Positions 44,486 through 53,344 are shown, counted from the stretch's first letter. The stretch: DNA of 53,494 nucleotides from Microbacterium enclense (GCF_004022425.1 NZ_RBZY01000024.1:1-53494); one strand, 5' to 3'. The notes: generated from the sequence alone by a model not told the origin. A program made the numbers and translations.

Positions 44486-45627
44486 GCCGTGGTGTCCACG
44501 ACGCGAGTGAGGAAGGCCCGCATGCGGGCGGCCACCTCGCTGTCGGTCTCGAGACCCGCGGTGGCGGCAGCCGCCCGGGCCAGACGCGCGCGCAGGTCGG
44601 GCTCCTCGGCAAGACGCCGGAGGCAGGATGCCAGCGAGTCGACGTCGCGCGCCCGGAACGTCAGCCCGTTCTCACCGTCCGTCACCCACTCCACCGGTCC
44701 TCCTTCGTCGGCGACCACGGTCGGCTTGCCCGCGGCGAGGTACTGCAGGACGTTCTGCCCGAGCGGCTCTGGGCGGATGGAGCACTGCACGCACACGTCG
44801 AGACCGTCGATCGCTCCGGCGACGTCATCGACGTGACCGGCGAACACCACCCGGTCCGCGACCCCGGACTCGGTCGCCAGAGCCTGCAGTTGCTCCAGAT
44901 ACTCCTCGGTCCCGAAGGCCGTCGCGCCGTAGAAGACGAGCCGTGTCGGTGCGGTCGGGAACGCCTGGGCGAAGGCGCGCAGCAGGAGCTCCTGACCCTT
45001 CCACGGGTCGATGCGAGCGACGAGACCGATCGATTCCACGGTGTCTCGAACGACGGGGTCCGCGCGACGGGCGATGCCCGACGGACTCGCGATCACGGCC
45101 GTCTGACATCGCGGTCCGACGTGAGGGGCGACCGTGGCGAGCGAGGCGTGCGAATTCGCGACCACGCCGGCGGCCCGCGGGAGGACGAATCGGCGCAACA
45201 ACGCCGTGGCCAGGCCCCCGATCGCCTCGGGCTCGACGAGGTCGCGGATGTGGACGACGACCGGCGTGCGGGTGAGAACTCCGGCCGCGGCCACGTACAC
45301 GCTCGACCGCGAGGTGTTCGCGATGAGGACGTCGGCGCGGCGGATCGCGGGCGACGTCAGGACCGAAGCGAGCGAACGCACCATGCCCCAGGCCAGCCGC
45401 AGGGCACCGAGCGCAGCCGGACCGCTCGCCGCCCGCGCGCGGTGCACCGGGCCACGTCGCTCGACGGCAACGGTGGGCGGCAGATCGGCGTACGCGTCGG
45501 TCGTCGGGGAGGGAGGGCACACCAGGGTGGGCCGCCAGTCCACATCGGCCAGGAGCAGGCGGCGCAGGGCCAGCTCCGCGCCGCCGCGCTCGGACGTATG
45601 GTCGACGAAGACGGGCCGGAGTGTCAT
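44482..45627 (-). CDS. GT4-family glycosyltransferase
   Basis: A GT-B glycosyltransferase of 381 residues. The N-terminal domain has HTSERGGAELALRRLLL, and the donor domain has GLVARIDPWKGQELLLRAF (near 222-240), VFYGAT and RPEPLGQNVLQYLAAGKP (near 310), which is the EX7E region. The second half is therefore complete, unlike the truncated enzyme at 35327. The ATG at 45627 overlaps the upstream stop. Confidence 0.87.
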   Translation of the reverse strand: MTLRPVFVDHTSERGGAELALRRLLLADVDWRPTLVCPPSPTTDAYADLPPTVAVERRGPVHRARAASGPAALGALRLAWGMVRSLASVLTSPAIRRADVLIANTSRSSVYVAAAGVLTRTPVVVHIRDLVEPEAIGGLATALLRRFVLPRAAGVVANSHASLATVAPHVGPRCQTAVIASPSGIARRADPVVRDTVESIGLVARIDPWKGQELLLRAFAQAFPTAPTRLVFYGATAFGTEEYLEQLQALATESGVADRVVFAGHVDDVAGAIDGLDVCVQCSIRPEPLGQNVLQYLAAGKPTVVADEGGPVEWVTDGENGLTFRARDVDSLASCLRRLAEEPDLRARLARAAAATAGLETDSEVAARMRAFLTRVVDTTA

Positions 45628-46748
45628 CGGTTCGGCGACGTCTCGTCGAGCGACGTATGACGTTGGATCTCCTCACGAAGGCGCCGCGCGAAGCTCTCCT
45701 CGCTGAAGGTCTCCGCGTGCGCCCTCAGGCGTTCCGGATCCCACTCGATCGCTTCGTGCGCGCGGACGGCATCGACGATGGCACCACGATCGGGTTGATC
45801 GAAGTAGACACCCGTCTCCCCTTCGAGGATGGTGTCGAGGAACCCGCCCCAGCGCAGCACGATCGCGGACTTGCCGAAGGTCGCGGCCTCGATGGGGGTG
45901 AGTCCGAAGTCTTCGAAGCTCGCCGAGACGAGCGCCCTGCTGCGTGAGTACAACCACCGGATCTGGTCGTCGCTGATGTTCTTCACCATGCGCACGTTGT
46001 CGGGCGCCATCTCGGCCAGACGGCGTTCCTCCGGGCCTGATCCGACCACGACGAGCGGCTTCCCGAGCTCGCGGAAGGCGTCGATGACCTTGTCGACGTT
46101 CTTGTACGGCAGGAGTCTCGAGATGCAGAGGTAGAAGCCCTCATCCACGAAATCGTCCAGGACCACCGGTTCCTTCGGAGCCTCGGGGTCGACGGAGTGG
46201 GGGGCGGGGAGCACTTCCGCCTCGATGCCGTAGGTGTCGCGGATCCGCTCCTGAACGACGGTGGAGATCGCGAAGTAGGTCGTCGCCGTCTTCGACTTCG
46301 CGCGATCCCATCGGCGCATCCACGGGCGTAGGGCCAGCAGAGCGGCCCGCCGCAGACCACGGTCCTGGCCGAGGTAGGTGTCGGTCTGGTACAGCCACCG
46401 GGCGGGTGAGTAGCAGTACACGATCTTCGCGCCGGCGGTCGCGAAGCCATGGGACCACCCACTCGAGCTGGCGATGGTGCACTCAGCGGGCACCTTCACC
46501 GACTGAGCGGCGAACGGAAGAAACGGGAGCGCCAGACGATGGTTGCGGCGAAGCGCGCCCACTCGATTCAGCCAGGAGGTGTGGATCTCGACATCGGAGA
46601 ATTCCGGATACGTCGTCGCCTGCTCGTACAGCGTCGTGTACAGCGGCGCGTCGGGAAATGCTCGATGGAGCGCGAGAACGACCTTCTCGGCCCCTCCTCG
46701 TTGGGTTACGTAGTCGTGAGCGATGGCCAAGGGGATGGTTGCTGTCAC
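45624..46748 (-). CDS. GT4-family glycosyltransferase (mannosyltransferase WbaZ-like)
   Basis: A 374-residue GT-B enzyme. It opens IAHDYVTQRGGAEKVVLALH and has KIVYCYSPARWLYQTD (near 108), then SRLLPYKNVDKVIDAF (near 209-224), GSGPEERRL and SFEDFGLTPIEAATFGK (near 285). The CYSPARWLY/GRLxxYKxxD layout is that of mannosyltransferases of the WbaZ group. The GTG at 46748 lies 6 nt after TACTAT, so this first gene of the minus-strand operon appears leaderless. The neighbouring gmd/rmd genes start on the other strand. Confidence 0.88.
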   Translation of the reverse strand: MTATIPLAIAHDYVTQRGGAEKVVLALHRAFPDAPLYTTLYEQATTYPEFSDVEIHTSWLNRVGALRRNHRLALPFLPFAAQSVKVPAECTIASSSGWSHGFATAGAKIVYCYSPARWLYQTDTYLGQDRGLRRAALLALRPWMRRWDRAKSKTATTYFAISTVVQERIRDTYGIEAEVLPAPHSVDPEAPKEPVVLDDFVDEGFYLCISRLLPYKNVDKVIDAFRELGKPLVVVGSGPEERRLAEMAPDNVRMVKNISDDQIRWLYSRSRALVSASFEDFGLTPIEAATFGKSAIVLRWGGFLDTILEGETGVYFDQPDRGAIVDAVRAHEAIEWDPERLRAHAETFSEESFARRLREEIQRHTSLDETSPNR

Positions 46749-46754
46749 CCGTCG

Positions 46755-46760
46755 ATAGTA
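46755..46760 (-). promoter_or_regulatory. -10 box of the leftward glycosyltransferase operon
   Basis: TACTAT on the minus strand, 6 nt before the GTG at 46748. It overlaps by five bases the plus-strand -10 box of gmd. Confidence 0.55.
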
Positions 46761-46761
46761 T
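46756..46761 (+). promoter_or_regulatory. -10 box of the gmd-rmd operon
   Basis: TAGTAT on the plus strand, 46 nt before the gmd GTG. The same base pairs form the opposing TACTAT box, so only one polymerase can occupy the site at a time. Confidence 0.5.
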
Positions 46762-46807
46762 GTCGGTCAGGGCTTGCGCACAGGCGCAACAAAGGGAGAG
46801 AGCTGAC

Positions 46808-47809
46808 GTGACTTCGAAGTCTGCACTGATCACCGGGATCACCGGACAGGACGGCGGTCACCTCACTCGCCTCCTGCTCGACGAGGGCTACACCGTCTTC
46901 GGAATCGTCCGGGGTCAGAGCAACCCGAAGCGCGCCGCGTTCTCGCAGGAGTTCCCCGAGGTGACGCTCATCGAGGCCGACCTGCTCGACGCGTCCTCGG
47001 TCATCCGCGCGGTCGACCTCGCCGACCCGGACGAGTTCTACAACCTGGCGGCGATCAGCCACGTGGGCTACTCGTTCCGCAACCCGGTGCTCACTCTCGA
47101 CACCACGGGCAAGGGAGTCCTGCACTGCCTCGAGGCGATTCGCATCACGGGCCGCGCGGAGACGACCCGCTTCTACCAGGCGTCCACATCCGAGATGTAC
47201 GGCGGTCTGGACTACAACCGTCCCGGCCTCGGCTACGACGAGGATTCGCTGTTCCACCCGCGCAGCCCCTACGGGGTCGCGAAGCTCTACGCTCACTGGA
47301 TCACTCGGAACTATCGCGAGAGCTACGGAATCTTCGCGTCCTGCGGCATCCTGTTCAACCATGAAGGAGAGCGGCGGGGCGTCGAGTTCGTCACTCGCAA
47401 GATCTCCGACGCGGTCGCCCGCATCTCCCTCGGTCTCGCCGACGATGTCCAACTCGGCGACCTGTGGCCCAAGCGCGACTGGGGCTACGCCGGCGACTAC
47501 GTCCGCGGGATGTGGCAGATGCTCCAGCACTCGGAGCCCGATGACTTCGTGCTGGCCACGGGGGAGACCCACTCGATCGAAGAATTCCTCGACCGGGCGT
47601 TCGCCGAGGTCGGAATCGATGACTGGCACCCCTACGTCGTGCGCAACGAGTCCTTCACCCGGCCGGCCGAGGTCGACATCCTCCTCGGCAACCCGGCGAA
47701 AGCCGAGCGAGTGCTGGGGTGGCGCCGCGAAGTCGACTTCGAAGGCCTCGTGCGGCGCATGGTCACCCACGACGTCGAGCTCCTCCGCGGCCAGTCAGTC
47801 CGTTCCTGA
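46808..47809 (+). CDS. gmd: GDP-mannose 4,6-dehydratase
   Basis: A protein of 333 residues, an extended short-chain dehydrogenase that makes GDP-4-keto-6-deoxymannose from GDP-mannose. NAD(P)-binding GITGQDGGHLTRLLL (9-23) is typical, followed by the catalytic Thr/Ser-Glu region ASTSEMYG, the YGVAKLYAHWITRNYRESYG stretch with Tyr-X3-Lys, and ILFNHEGERRG. WGYAGDYVRGMW is the conserved active-site loop. The GTG at 46808 follows an AAAGGGAGAG site. It is coupled with rmd by a TGATG overlap; together they supply GDP-rhamnose. Confidence 0.96.
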   Translation: MTSKSALITGITGQDGGHLTRLLLDEGYTVFGIVRGQSNPKRAAFSQEFPEVTLIEADLLDASSVIRAVDLADPDEFYNLAAISHVGYSFRNPVLTLDTTGKGVLHCLEAIRITGRAETTRFYQASTSEMYGGLDYNRPGLGYDEDSLFHPRSPYGVAKLYAHWITRNYRESYGIFASCGILFNHEGERRGVEFVTRKISDAVARISLGLADDVQLGDLWPKRDWGYAGDYVRGMWQMLQHSEPDDFVLATGETHSIEEFLDRAFAEVGIDDWHPYVVRNESFTRPAEVDILLGNPAKAERVLGWRREVDFEGLVRRMVTHDVELLRGQSVRS

Positions 47810-48711
47810 TGCCCGCTCTGACGGGGCGCCACGTTCTGGTCACCGGTGTCACGGGTTTCGTCGGCCGTATCCTCGCGGCGCAGCTGATCGAGCGCGGCGC
47901 GAAGGTGACGGGCGTGGCCACGCAGGTGGAGAGCGTCCCGGGCGTGGATGTGCGCGCGCACGACCTCGCCTCCCTGCCCATCGATCCCGACGGCATCGAT
48001 GACGTCATCCATCTGGCAGGCCTCGCAGCCGTCGGGCCGTCCTTCGACGACCCTCAGCGCTACCTGAGCGCGAACAGCGCCATGATGACGAACGTCGCGG
48101 AGCCGCTCTTGCGCAGCGGGCGCGAGTGCCGCGTCGTCGTCGTCAGCTCGGGCGCCGTCTACGGCGCCGGAGACGGGATGCCTCTGACGGAGGACTCCCC
48201 GATGGTCTTCGGCTCTCCGTATGCCGTCTCGAAGGTCCTCGTTGAGAATCAAGCGGCGTATTACCGCAGCCGGGGCCTTTCCACCGTCGTCGCACGACCG
48301 TTCAACCACATCGGTCCGGGCCAGCGCACGGGGTTCATCGTCCCCGACCTCGCGCTGCGCCTGCGCGAGCTCCCGGCCGGCGCGGTACTCCGGGCCGGCA
48401 ACCTGGACGCCCGACGCGACTACACCGACGTCCGGGACGTCGCGGCCGCGTACGTTCGTCTCCTCGAAGCGGACGAGCCCGCCCACGCGGTCTACAACGT
48501 GGCGAGCGGCGTCTCACGCAGCGGATGGGACGTGCTCGATCACCTGATCGTGGCGCTGGGGGTGAACCGGCCCGAGGTCGAAACCGCGGTGTCCCGCGCA
48601 TTCGACCCCTCGGTCGTGGTCGGCGACGCAGGGCGGCTCCGTGAGGAGACCGGCTGGGCGCCGACCGTGTCGTTCGAGAAGTCGATCGCGGACTACGTCG
48701 CCTCTCGCTGA
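47809..48711 (+). CDS. rmd: GDP-4-keto-6-deoxy-D-mannose reductase
   Basis: A 300-residue extended SDR that probably reduces the Gmd product to GDP-D-rhamnose. It has GVTGFVGRILA (13-23), SSGAVYGAG, the Tyr-X3-Lys site SPYAVSKVLVE, and FNHIGPGQRTGFIVPDLALR, which is characteristic of Rmd. GDP-L-fucose synthase is a less likely alternative. The ATG at 47809 overlaps the gmd stop. The gene converges on the phosphatase gene with 13 nt between stops. Confidence 0.88.
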   Translation: MPALTGRHVLVTGVTGFVGRILAAQLIERGAKVTGVATQVESVPGVDVRAHDLASLPIDPDGIDDVIHLAGLAAVGPSFDDPQRYLSANSAMMTNVAEPLLRSGRECRVVVVSSGAVYGAGDGMPLTEDSPMVFGSPYAVSKVLVENQAAYYRSRGLSTVVARPFNHIGPGQRTGFIVPDLALRLRELPAGAVLRAGNLDARRDYTDVRDVAAAYVRLLEADEPAHAVYNVASGVSRSGWDVLDHLIVALGVNRPEVETAVSRAFDPSVVVGDAGRLREETGWAPTVSFEKSIADYVASR

Positions 48712-48724
48712 CGCGCCCCCTGGG

Positions 48725-49327
48725 TCACCGTGAGGCGAGGCGCGCGGCTGTGGTGAGGAATGCCGCCACCCGCTCGGCGGCGGGAAGCAACTCGGCGAAG
48801 GAACGACGGTAGACTTCGTCGCTCTGCCGGTAGGGATCGATGATGTCGAACATCTGCGGGTCGGCCGGGGGTGGCACTGTTCCGCGCAGCGACGCAGCCA
48901 GGGCGACCGCGGCCCGCATCCCTTCCTCGGGCGTGGTCGCGCCGGAATTCGCGAGCGCTTCCGGCAGCTGTGCTTCGATGCCGTCGGCGACGCGCGCCAA
49001 CTCACGCAGAGTGAAACTGCGACGCATGGCGGCGGGCACCGTTTCGACAATCGCCCGGCGATGATCACGCGCCATCGCCAGGACGAGATCGGCGCCGCGG
49101 ATGAGAGCGCTGTCGATCTGACGAGCCACGTGGTGCGACGCGTCGATGTCCTCTTCGGCCGCGATGCGGCGAGCGGGTTCCGGTACCCCCGCACCCACCA
49201 GGGCCGCCACTCCCGCGCTCTCGACACTGACTTCGGCGATCGGGGAGAGGGCGTCCGCCAAAGCCATCTCGGCGATGGGCGAGCGGCAGACGTTCCCCGT
49301 GCAGACGGACAGAATCGTGAAGGTCAC
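48725..49327 (-). CDS. Low-molecular-weight protein tyrosine phosphatase (Wzb-like)
   Basis: A 200-residue phosphatase. The signature CTGNVCRS gives nucleophile Cys9 and Arg15, and the acid loop is DIIDPYRQSDEVY near the C-terminus. It is about 50 residues longer than the usual 150-residue enzyme, with the extra sequence in the middle (ALANSGATTPEEGMRAAVAL). It should reverse Tyr phosphorylation of the kinase encoded upstream. The GTG at 49327 overlaps the kinase stop as GTGA, so the pair is co-translated. Confidence 0.9.
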   Translation of the reverse strand: MTFTILSVCTGNVCRSPIAEMALADALSPIAEVSVESAGVAALVGAGVPEPARRIAAEEDIDASHHVARQIDSALIRGADLVLAMARDHRRAIVETVPAAMRRSFTLRELARVADGIEAQLPEALANSGATTPEEGMRAAVALAASLRGTVPPPADPQMFDIIDPYRQSDEVYRRSFAELLPAAERVAAFLTTAARLASR

Positions 49328-50751
49328 TTCGACGAGCCCTCCTGTCCATCCTTTCGGCGATCCGAGCGGAGCGCCGGCTTCGACTCGGTCTGGGTGTTCG
49401 CATAGGAGTATGCGCCGTAGCCGTAGCTGTCCGGGCCCTTCGACGGAAGCATCGTCACGATCACTCCGAACAGTCGGCTTCCGATGGCGTCGAGTTTCTC
49501 GACCGCCGCCGTCAGTTGCGGCTTCTTCGTCGTTCCCGAAGCAGCGACCATCAACGCACCACTGGTGAAGCGCGAGACAACGGCGGCGTCGGTCACGAGG
49601 AGGAGGGGCGGAGCGTCGACCAGGACGTAATCGAAGGCACTCGCGAGAGCCTCCAGCGTGCGCTGCATGGACTGGCTTCCCAGCAGCTCCGAGGGGTTGG
49701 GAGGCGTGCGGCCGGAGGGGAGCACGAAGAGCTTTCCGGTTCCCCACTGCTGCAAGACATCGACCAACTCGGCCTGGCCGATGAGCACGTCGGTCAGGCC
49801 CACGCCGCCCTCGATGCCCATGTAATCGGCAATGCGCGGAAGGCGCAGATCACCGTCGACGAGCGCGACCCGGGCACCCGTCTCCGCCAGCGCGATGGCC
49901 AGATTGACGATCGTGGTCGACTTGCCCTCGCCTGGCCCGGCACTGGAGACGACGAAGGAACGGGAATCCCCGTCGACGTCGATGAACTGCAGGTTGGTGC
50001 GAAGGCTGCGGAACGACTCCGCACGGGGATTGCGGGGATCGGCATGCACGATGAGCGGACGCTTCTTGGCCTCGGGGTCCAGCGCGATACCGCCGAGGAC
50101 GGGAGCGTCGGTCGTGGCTTCGATGTCGTGCAGCGAGTGGATGCGGGTGTCCAGCACGGACCTCAGGACGGCGATACCCAGGCCGAGCGCGAGACCGATC
50201 ACGACGCCGACGATGACGTTCAGCGGGATGTGGGGAGAAGCGGGTGAGGTCGGAACCAGCGCTGGGGCGATGGTCTCGACGCGGACGAGGCTCGGGGCCT
50301 CGCCGTCGGGCTTCTCCAGCCGGTTCACGACCACATCGGCGAAATTCGAACCGACGGAATTGGCGATGGCGGCCGCCTGATCCGCAGTGGTGTTCGACAC
50401 CTTGATCGAGATGATGACCGAGTTGGTGGGCGACGAGGCGTCGATGGTTCGCGCGAGTTCCTGCGCGGAGACGTCGAGGTCGAGGTCGTTGATGACGCGG
50501 TCGAGGACCAGCGCGCTGTCCACGACGTCGACGAAGCTCACCACGGCCTGACGGGCGAAGCTCGTACCCTGGACGAGCTCGCTGACCCCGGAGCTGTCCG
50601 ATCGGACCGAGACGTACAGCTGTGTACTCGCCTCGTACGTCGGTGTTTGCAACAGCGACCATCCGTACGCGCCGGCACCGCCGAGGATGGTGAGAGAAAG
50701 CACCAGAATCCAGTTGCGATGAAGGATCCGAAGGTAGTCGCGCAGTTCCAA
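49324..50751 (-). CDS. Polysaccharide co-polymerase/tyrosine autokinase (Wzc/CapAB-like)
   Basis: A protein of 475 residues. The N-terminal Wzz domain has two membrane helices (about 15-34 and 175-198) that set glycan chain length. The C-terminal BY-kinase domain has Walker A GPGEGKST (Lys277) and Walker A' VDGDLR (Asp299, Asp301), with a VDAPPLL Walker B near 375. The tail holds a Tyr cluster, SYGYGAYSY (Tyr443, 445, 448, 450), which is the expected autophosphorylation site. Both modules are in one chain, as in some actinobacteria. The start is a TTG at 50751 after GGAAGAAG. The phosphatase gene overlaps the 3' end. Confidence 0.93.
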   Translation of the reverse strand: MELRDYLRILHRNWILVLSLTILGGAGAYGWSLLQTPTYEASTQLYVSVRSDSSGVSELVQGTSFARQAVVSFVDVVDSALVLDRVINDLDLDVSAQELARTIDASSPTNSVIISIKVSNTTADQAAAIANSVGSNFADVVVNRLEKPDGEAPSLVRVETIAPALVPTSPASPHIPLNVIVGVVIGLALGLGIAVLRSVLDTRIHSLHDIEATTDAPVLGGIALDPEAKKRPLIVHADPRNPRAESFRSLRTNLQFIDVDGDSRSFVVSSAGPGEGKSTTIVNLAIALAETGARVALVDGDLRLPRIADYMGIEGGVGLTDVLIGQAELVDVLQQWGTGKLFVLPSGRTPPNPSELLGSQSMQRTLEALASAFDYVLVDAPPLLLVTDAAVVSRFTSGALMVAASGTTKKPQLTAAVEKLDAIGSRLFGVIVTMLPSKGPDSYGYGAYSYANTQTESKPALRSDRRKDGQEGSSK

Positions 50752-50908
50752 GCTTCTTCCATTCGCAGATAAAATCGATTGAACAAGTTATGCGCGATAG
50801 CGCCAGCACCTCAGGTAATCTTCGCGAGATGCTTGCGCCGCGAACGGCGCCCCTTCCCCAACCTTACGTCAAACAGAGAATCACCTCATCGCGCCCCCGG
50901 GAGACTGA

Positions 50909-52294
50909 ATGAACAACCTCGAGGTGCTGTTCCGGCATCCGGATCGCTCCGAGGACGAAGCCGGCGGCACCGTGCGCGTCGATGAGCTCCAAGCTCTCGT
51001 GGGCCCGGCCGTGGTGCAGAAGCCTGCCCGAGCCCGAGCTGCGCACACAGAGCTCTCAGCGGTCGTGGGGGAACGGCAGCACACGTCCCGTCCCGCGTCG
51101 GTCGACCTCGCCGACCTCACCGGGGAACGGTCGACGTCGGCTGCTGCGGAACGGGGAGCCGATCTCGCGACCCTGGTGGGCTCGCCCACGACCCGAACGC
51201 GCGTCGACGCCGGCTGGATGGCGCCGGAGGACGCGCAGGTGGGAAGACGTCCGCTGTTCGGCGGTCGGCGTAAGGCCGGCGCGGTGAACATCCTGAGCGT
51301 GGTCGCCGCCACGATCGCCGTTCTGGCTCTCGTGGGGACGGCCTCGTTCGCCGTCTTCCAGCGTGCGACCGCCAATCCTGCCGACGACGCGATGGTGAGC
51401 CTGCGCGAACGCGAAGCCGAGCTGCAGAACGACCTGCAAGCGTTGCAGACCGCCGACGATCTCTACTCGACGTCCGTCGCCGACGCGCAGAGTCGTGCCG
51501 AGTCGGCCGGAGGTGTTCTGTCGGGCCTGACCGGTCGCGTCGCGGCGGAGGCCGTGGGCGCCGCCGAGTCTGCGCGAACGACCCTCCTCGCCACGCTGGC
51601 GGAGACGGCTGAGATCCCCGTTCCCCAGTACAACCGCGCTCCCCTCGACGAGGAGTCGTTCGAGGATGTGGGCAGTGCCATCGACGACGTCCGCGAGGCG
51701 CGGGACGAGGTGCCGCCACTCATGGCGAGCGTGCGCGCCGCCCGCGCGACCGTCGTGTCCGCCGTCGCAGCTTTCGACCTGCAACTGCGCAACCTGGGTG
51801 CTGCCATCGAGACCGGGGCAGCGCAGGAGGTCGTGCGCAACACGGCGGCACCGGACGACCTGCGCGCCGCCGTGACGGACGCGGCCGCACGCGTACGAGC
51901 CGCCCAGTCGACCGGATCGGACGGACTGTCGGAGATGCCGGGCTACGCCACCGCCGTGGACGCGCTCCGCGCGGAGAACGAGCGCGTGCTCGCACTGCGC
52001 CGCGCCGAGGCGGAGGAGCGTGCGCCGGTCCGCGTCCCCGCGCCCGTGACGCCACCTTCTTCGGGTGGCACGGGAAGTCCGCCGTCCGACGGTCAGACGG
52101 GCGGAGACACCGGTGGTCAGACCGGCGGTGACACCGGTGGCGGCACGGGTGGCGAGACCGGCGGCGGGACCGGCACAGAGCCCGGCGGCGGCACGGGTGG
52201 GGGGACCGGGGAACAGCCCGGTGACGGCACGGGTGGCGACACCGGTGGCGACACCGGTGGCGGTGTGCCGGGCGGCGGTACGCCCACACCCTGA
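50909..52294 (+). CDS. Single-pass coiled-coil protein with Gly/Thr-rich repeat tail
   Basis: A protein of 461 residues: a charged cytoplasmic region (1-125), one membrane helix (about 128-148), then an Ala/Glu-rich helical region with heptad-like spacing (about 165-395) that is likely a coiled coil, then a low-complexity tail of repeated GGDTGG / GGGTGG (about 385-455) ending in TPTP. The ATG at 50909 has GGGAG upstream. It is divergent from the Wzc-like gene. I do not recognise the family; a cell-surface or EPS-assembly role is inferred from position only. Confidence 0.8.
   Translation: MNNLEVLFRHPDRSEDEAGGTVRVDELQALVGPAVVQKPARARAAHTELSAVVGERQHTSRPASVDLADLTGERSTSAAAERGADLATLVGSPTTRTRVDAGWMAPEDAQVGRRPLFGGRRKAGAVNILSVVAATIAVLALVGTASFAVFQRATANPADDAMVSLREREAELQNDLQALQTADDLYSTSVADAQSRAESAGGVLSGLTGRVAAEAVGAAESARTTLLATLAETAEIPVPQYNRAPLDEESFEDVGSAIDDVREARDEVPPLMASVRAARATVVSAVAAFDLQLRNLGAAIETGAAQEVVRNTAAPDDLRAAVTDAAARVRAAQSTGSDGLSEMPGYATAVDALRAENERVLALRRAEAEERAPVRVPAPVTPPSSGGTGSPPSDGQTGGDTGGQTGGDTGGGTGGETGGGTGTEPGGGTGGGTGEQPGDGTGGDTGGDTGGGVPGGGTPTP
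52066..52282 (+). repeat. Gly/Thr-encoding short tandem repeats
   Basis: Imperfect tandem units such as GGCGGTGACACCGGT and GGTGGCGGCACGGGT code for GGDTGG-type residues. The array may expand or contract by slippage. Confidence 0.7.
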
Positions 52295-52456
52295 GCTCGG
52301 CCCTCAACGAGCGCCCGAGGCGCCGGTCTCGTGGTCGGTGTCGGCCTTCGGTGCCCGGTGTCTCGGCCTCGAGAGCCCCTCTCGCACCCTGGTTCTGTGT
52401 CGGGAGGGTGAATGGAGGGGTGACGCAGAGAGTCCGGCCGTGGACCTGGTTGCAGG

Positions 52457-53344
52457 ATGGGCCGGGTGACTCCGCACCCGTACCGTCCCTCGTGGGCCAG
52501 GACGGTCGCCGGTGTGGGATCCGTCCGGATTCTGGTGGGCGCGACGGTGATCGGGGAGACACCACGAGTCGCGATCGCCGAGGGTGAGGTTGCTCTCCTC
52601 ATCAGTACGTCAGCGTTGCCGACGGCCCGGCCCGAGCGTCGCCGCTGCGCGGCCTTTCTGGTCTCGGAATCGGGGCGGACGCATACGCTGCCTCCCGGGC
52701 GCTTCCTCATGGTCGTCGCCTTCCCCGCCGCGGCGCTGGAGGGCGTGGGGCTGCCCCGCGGGGCTCGTCTGCCTGTCGACGGGGCGTCCGCCCTCTTCTG
52801 GCCGTTTTTCGCCTTCGCCTGGACTGTCGCCATGGAGACCGCTCCTCAGACCGGCCTATCGATGTACTTCACCGAGAGGCTGCTGCAAGAGATGCTGACG
52901 GGTGTCATCGTCGCATCCATACGCGTGCAGGACGGCTTGCCCGGGCACCAGCCCTACGTGGCCGCGATGTCCATGATCACCGCGCAGGCGGGAGACCCGA
53001 TGCTGACTCCGTCGTCCATCGCCGAAGAGCTGAACCTCTCCCTGCGCACCCTCCAGCGGCATTTCTCCGCGCAGAACACGACGATCGAGGCGCGCATCCG
53101 ATCGGTGCGGGTGGAGCAAGCGGTACGGCTTTTGGAAGACCGGGTCTACGACTCGCTCAGTGTCGAGCGGATCGCTCAGGCGTGCGGCTTCTCCAATGGG
53201 TCGAGTCTGGCGCGGGCGTTCGCATCCGAGGGCCGGTTGTCGCCGACAGTCGTCCGCGAGTCGTCACGCTATCGAACCGTCGCGGTCGGGGAGCGAGAAC
53301 GCCGGCAGCCCGGATCCTCGTCGCTCGCCGCCACGGCAGGGTGA
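52457..53344 (+). CDS. AraC-family transcriptional regulator
   Basis: A protein of 295 residues with an AraC-type C-terminal DNA-binding domain (about 190-280): SIAEELNLSLRTLQRHFSAQ and VERIAQACGFSNGSSLARAF. The N-terminal 180 residues form an unrecognised sensor domain. The overall plan matches the regulator at 25489-26388. The ATG at 52457 is uncertain because AGG lies too close to it; a GTG at 52466 is possible. It flanks the coiled-coil protein gene and may act on the nearby surface locus. Confidence 0.85.
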   Translation: MGRVTPHPYRPSWARTVAGVGSVRILVGATVIGETPRVAIAEGEVALLISTSALPTARPERRRCAAFLVSESGRTHTLPPGRFLMVVAFPAAALEGVGLPRGARLPVDGASALFWPFFAFAWTVAMETAPQTGLSMYFTERLLQEMLTGVIVASIRVQDGLPGHQPYVAAMSMITAQAGDPMLTPSSIAEELNLSLRTLQRHFSAQNTTIEARIRSVRVEQAVRLLEDRVYDSLSVERIAQACGFSNGSSLARAFASEGRLSPTVVRESSRYRTVAVGERERRQPGSSSLAATAG

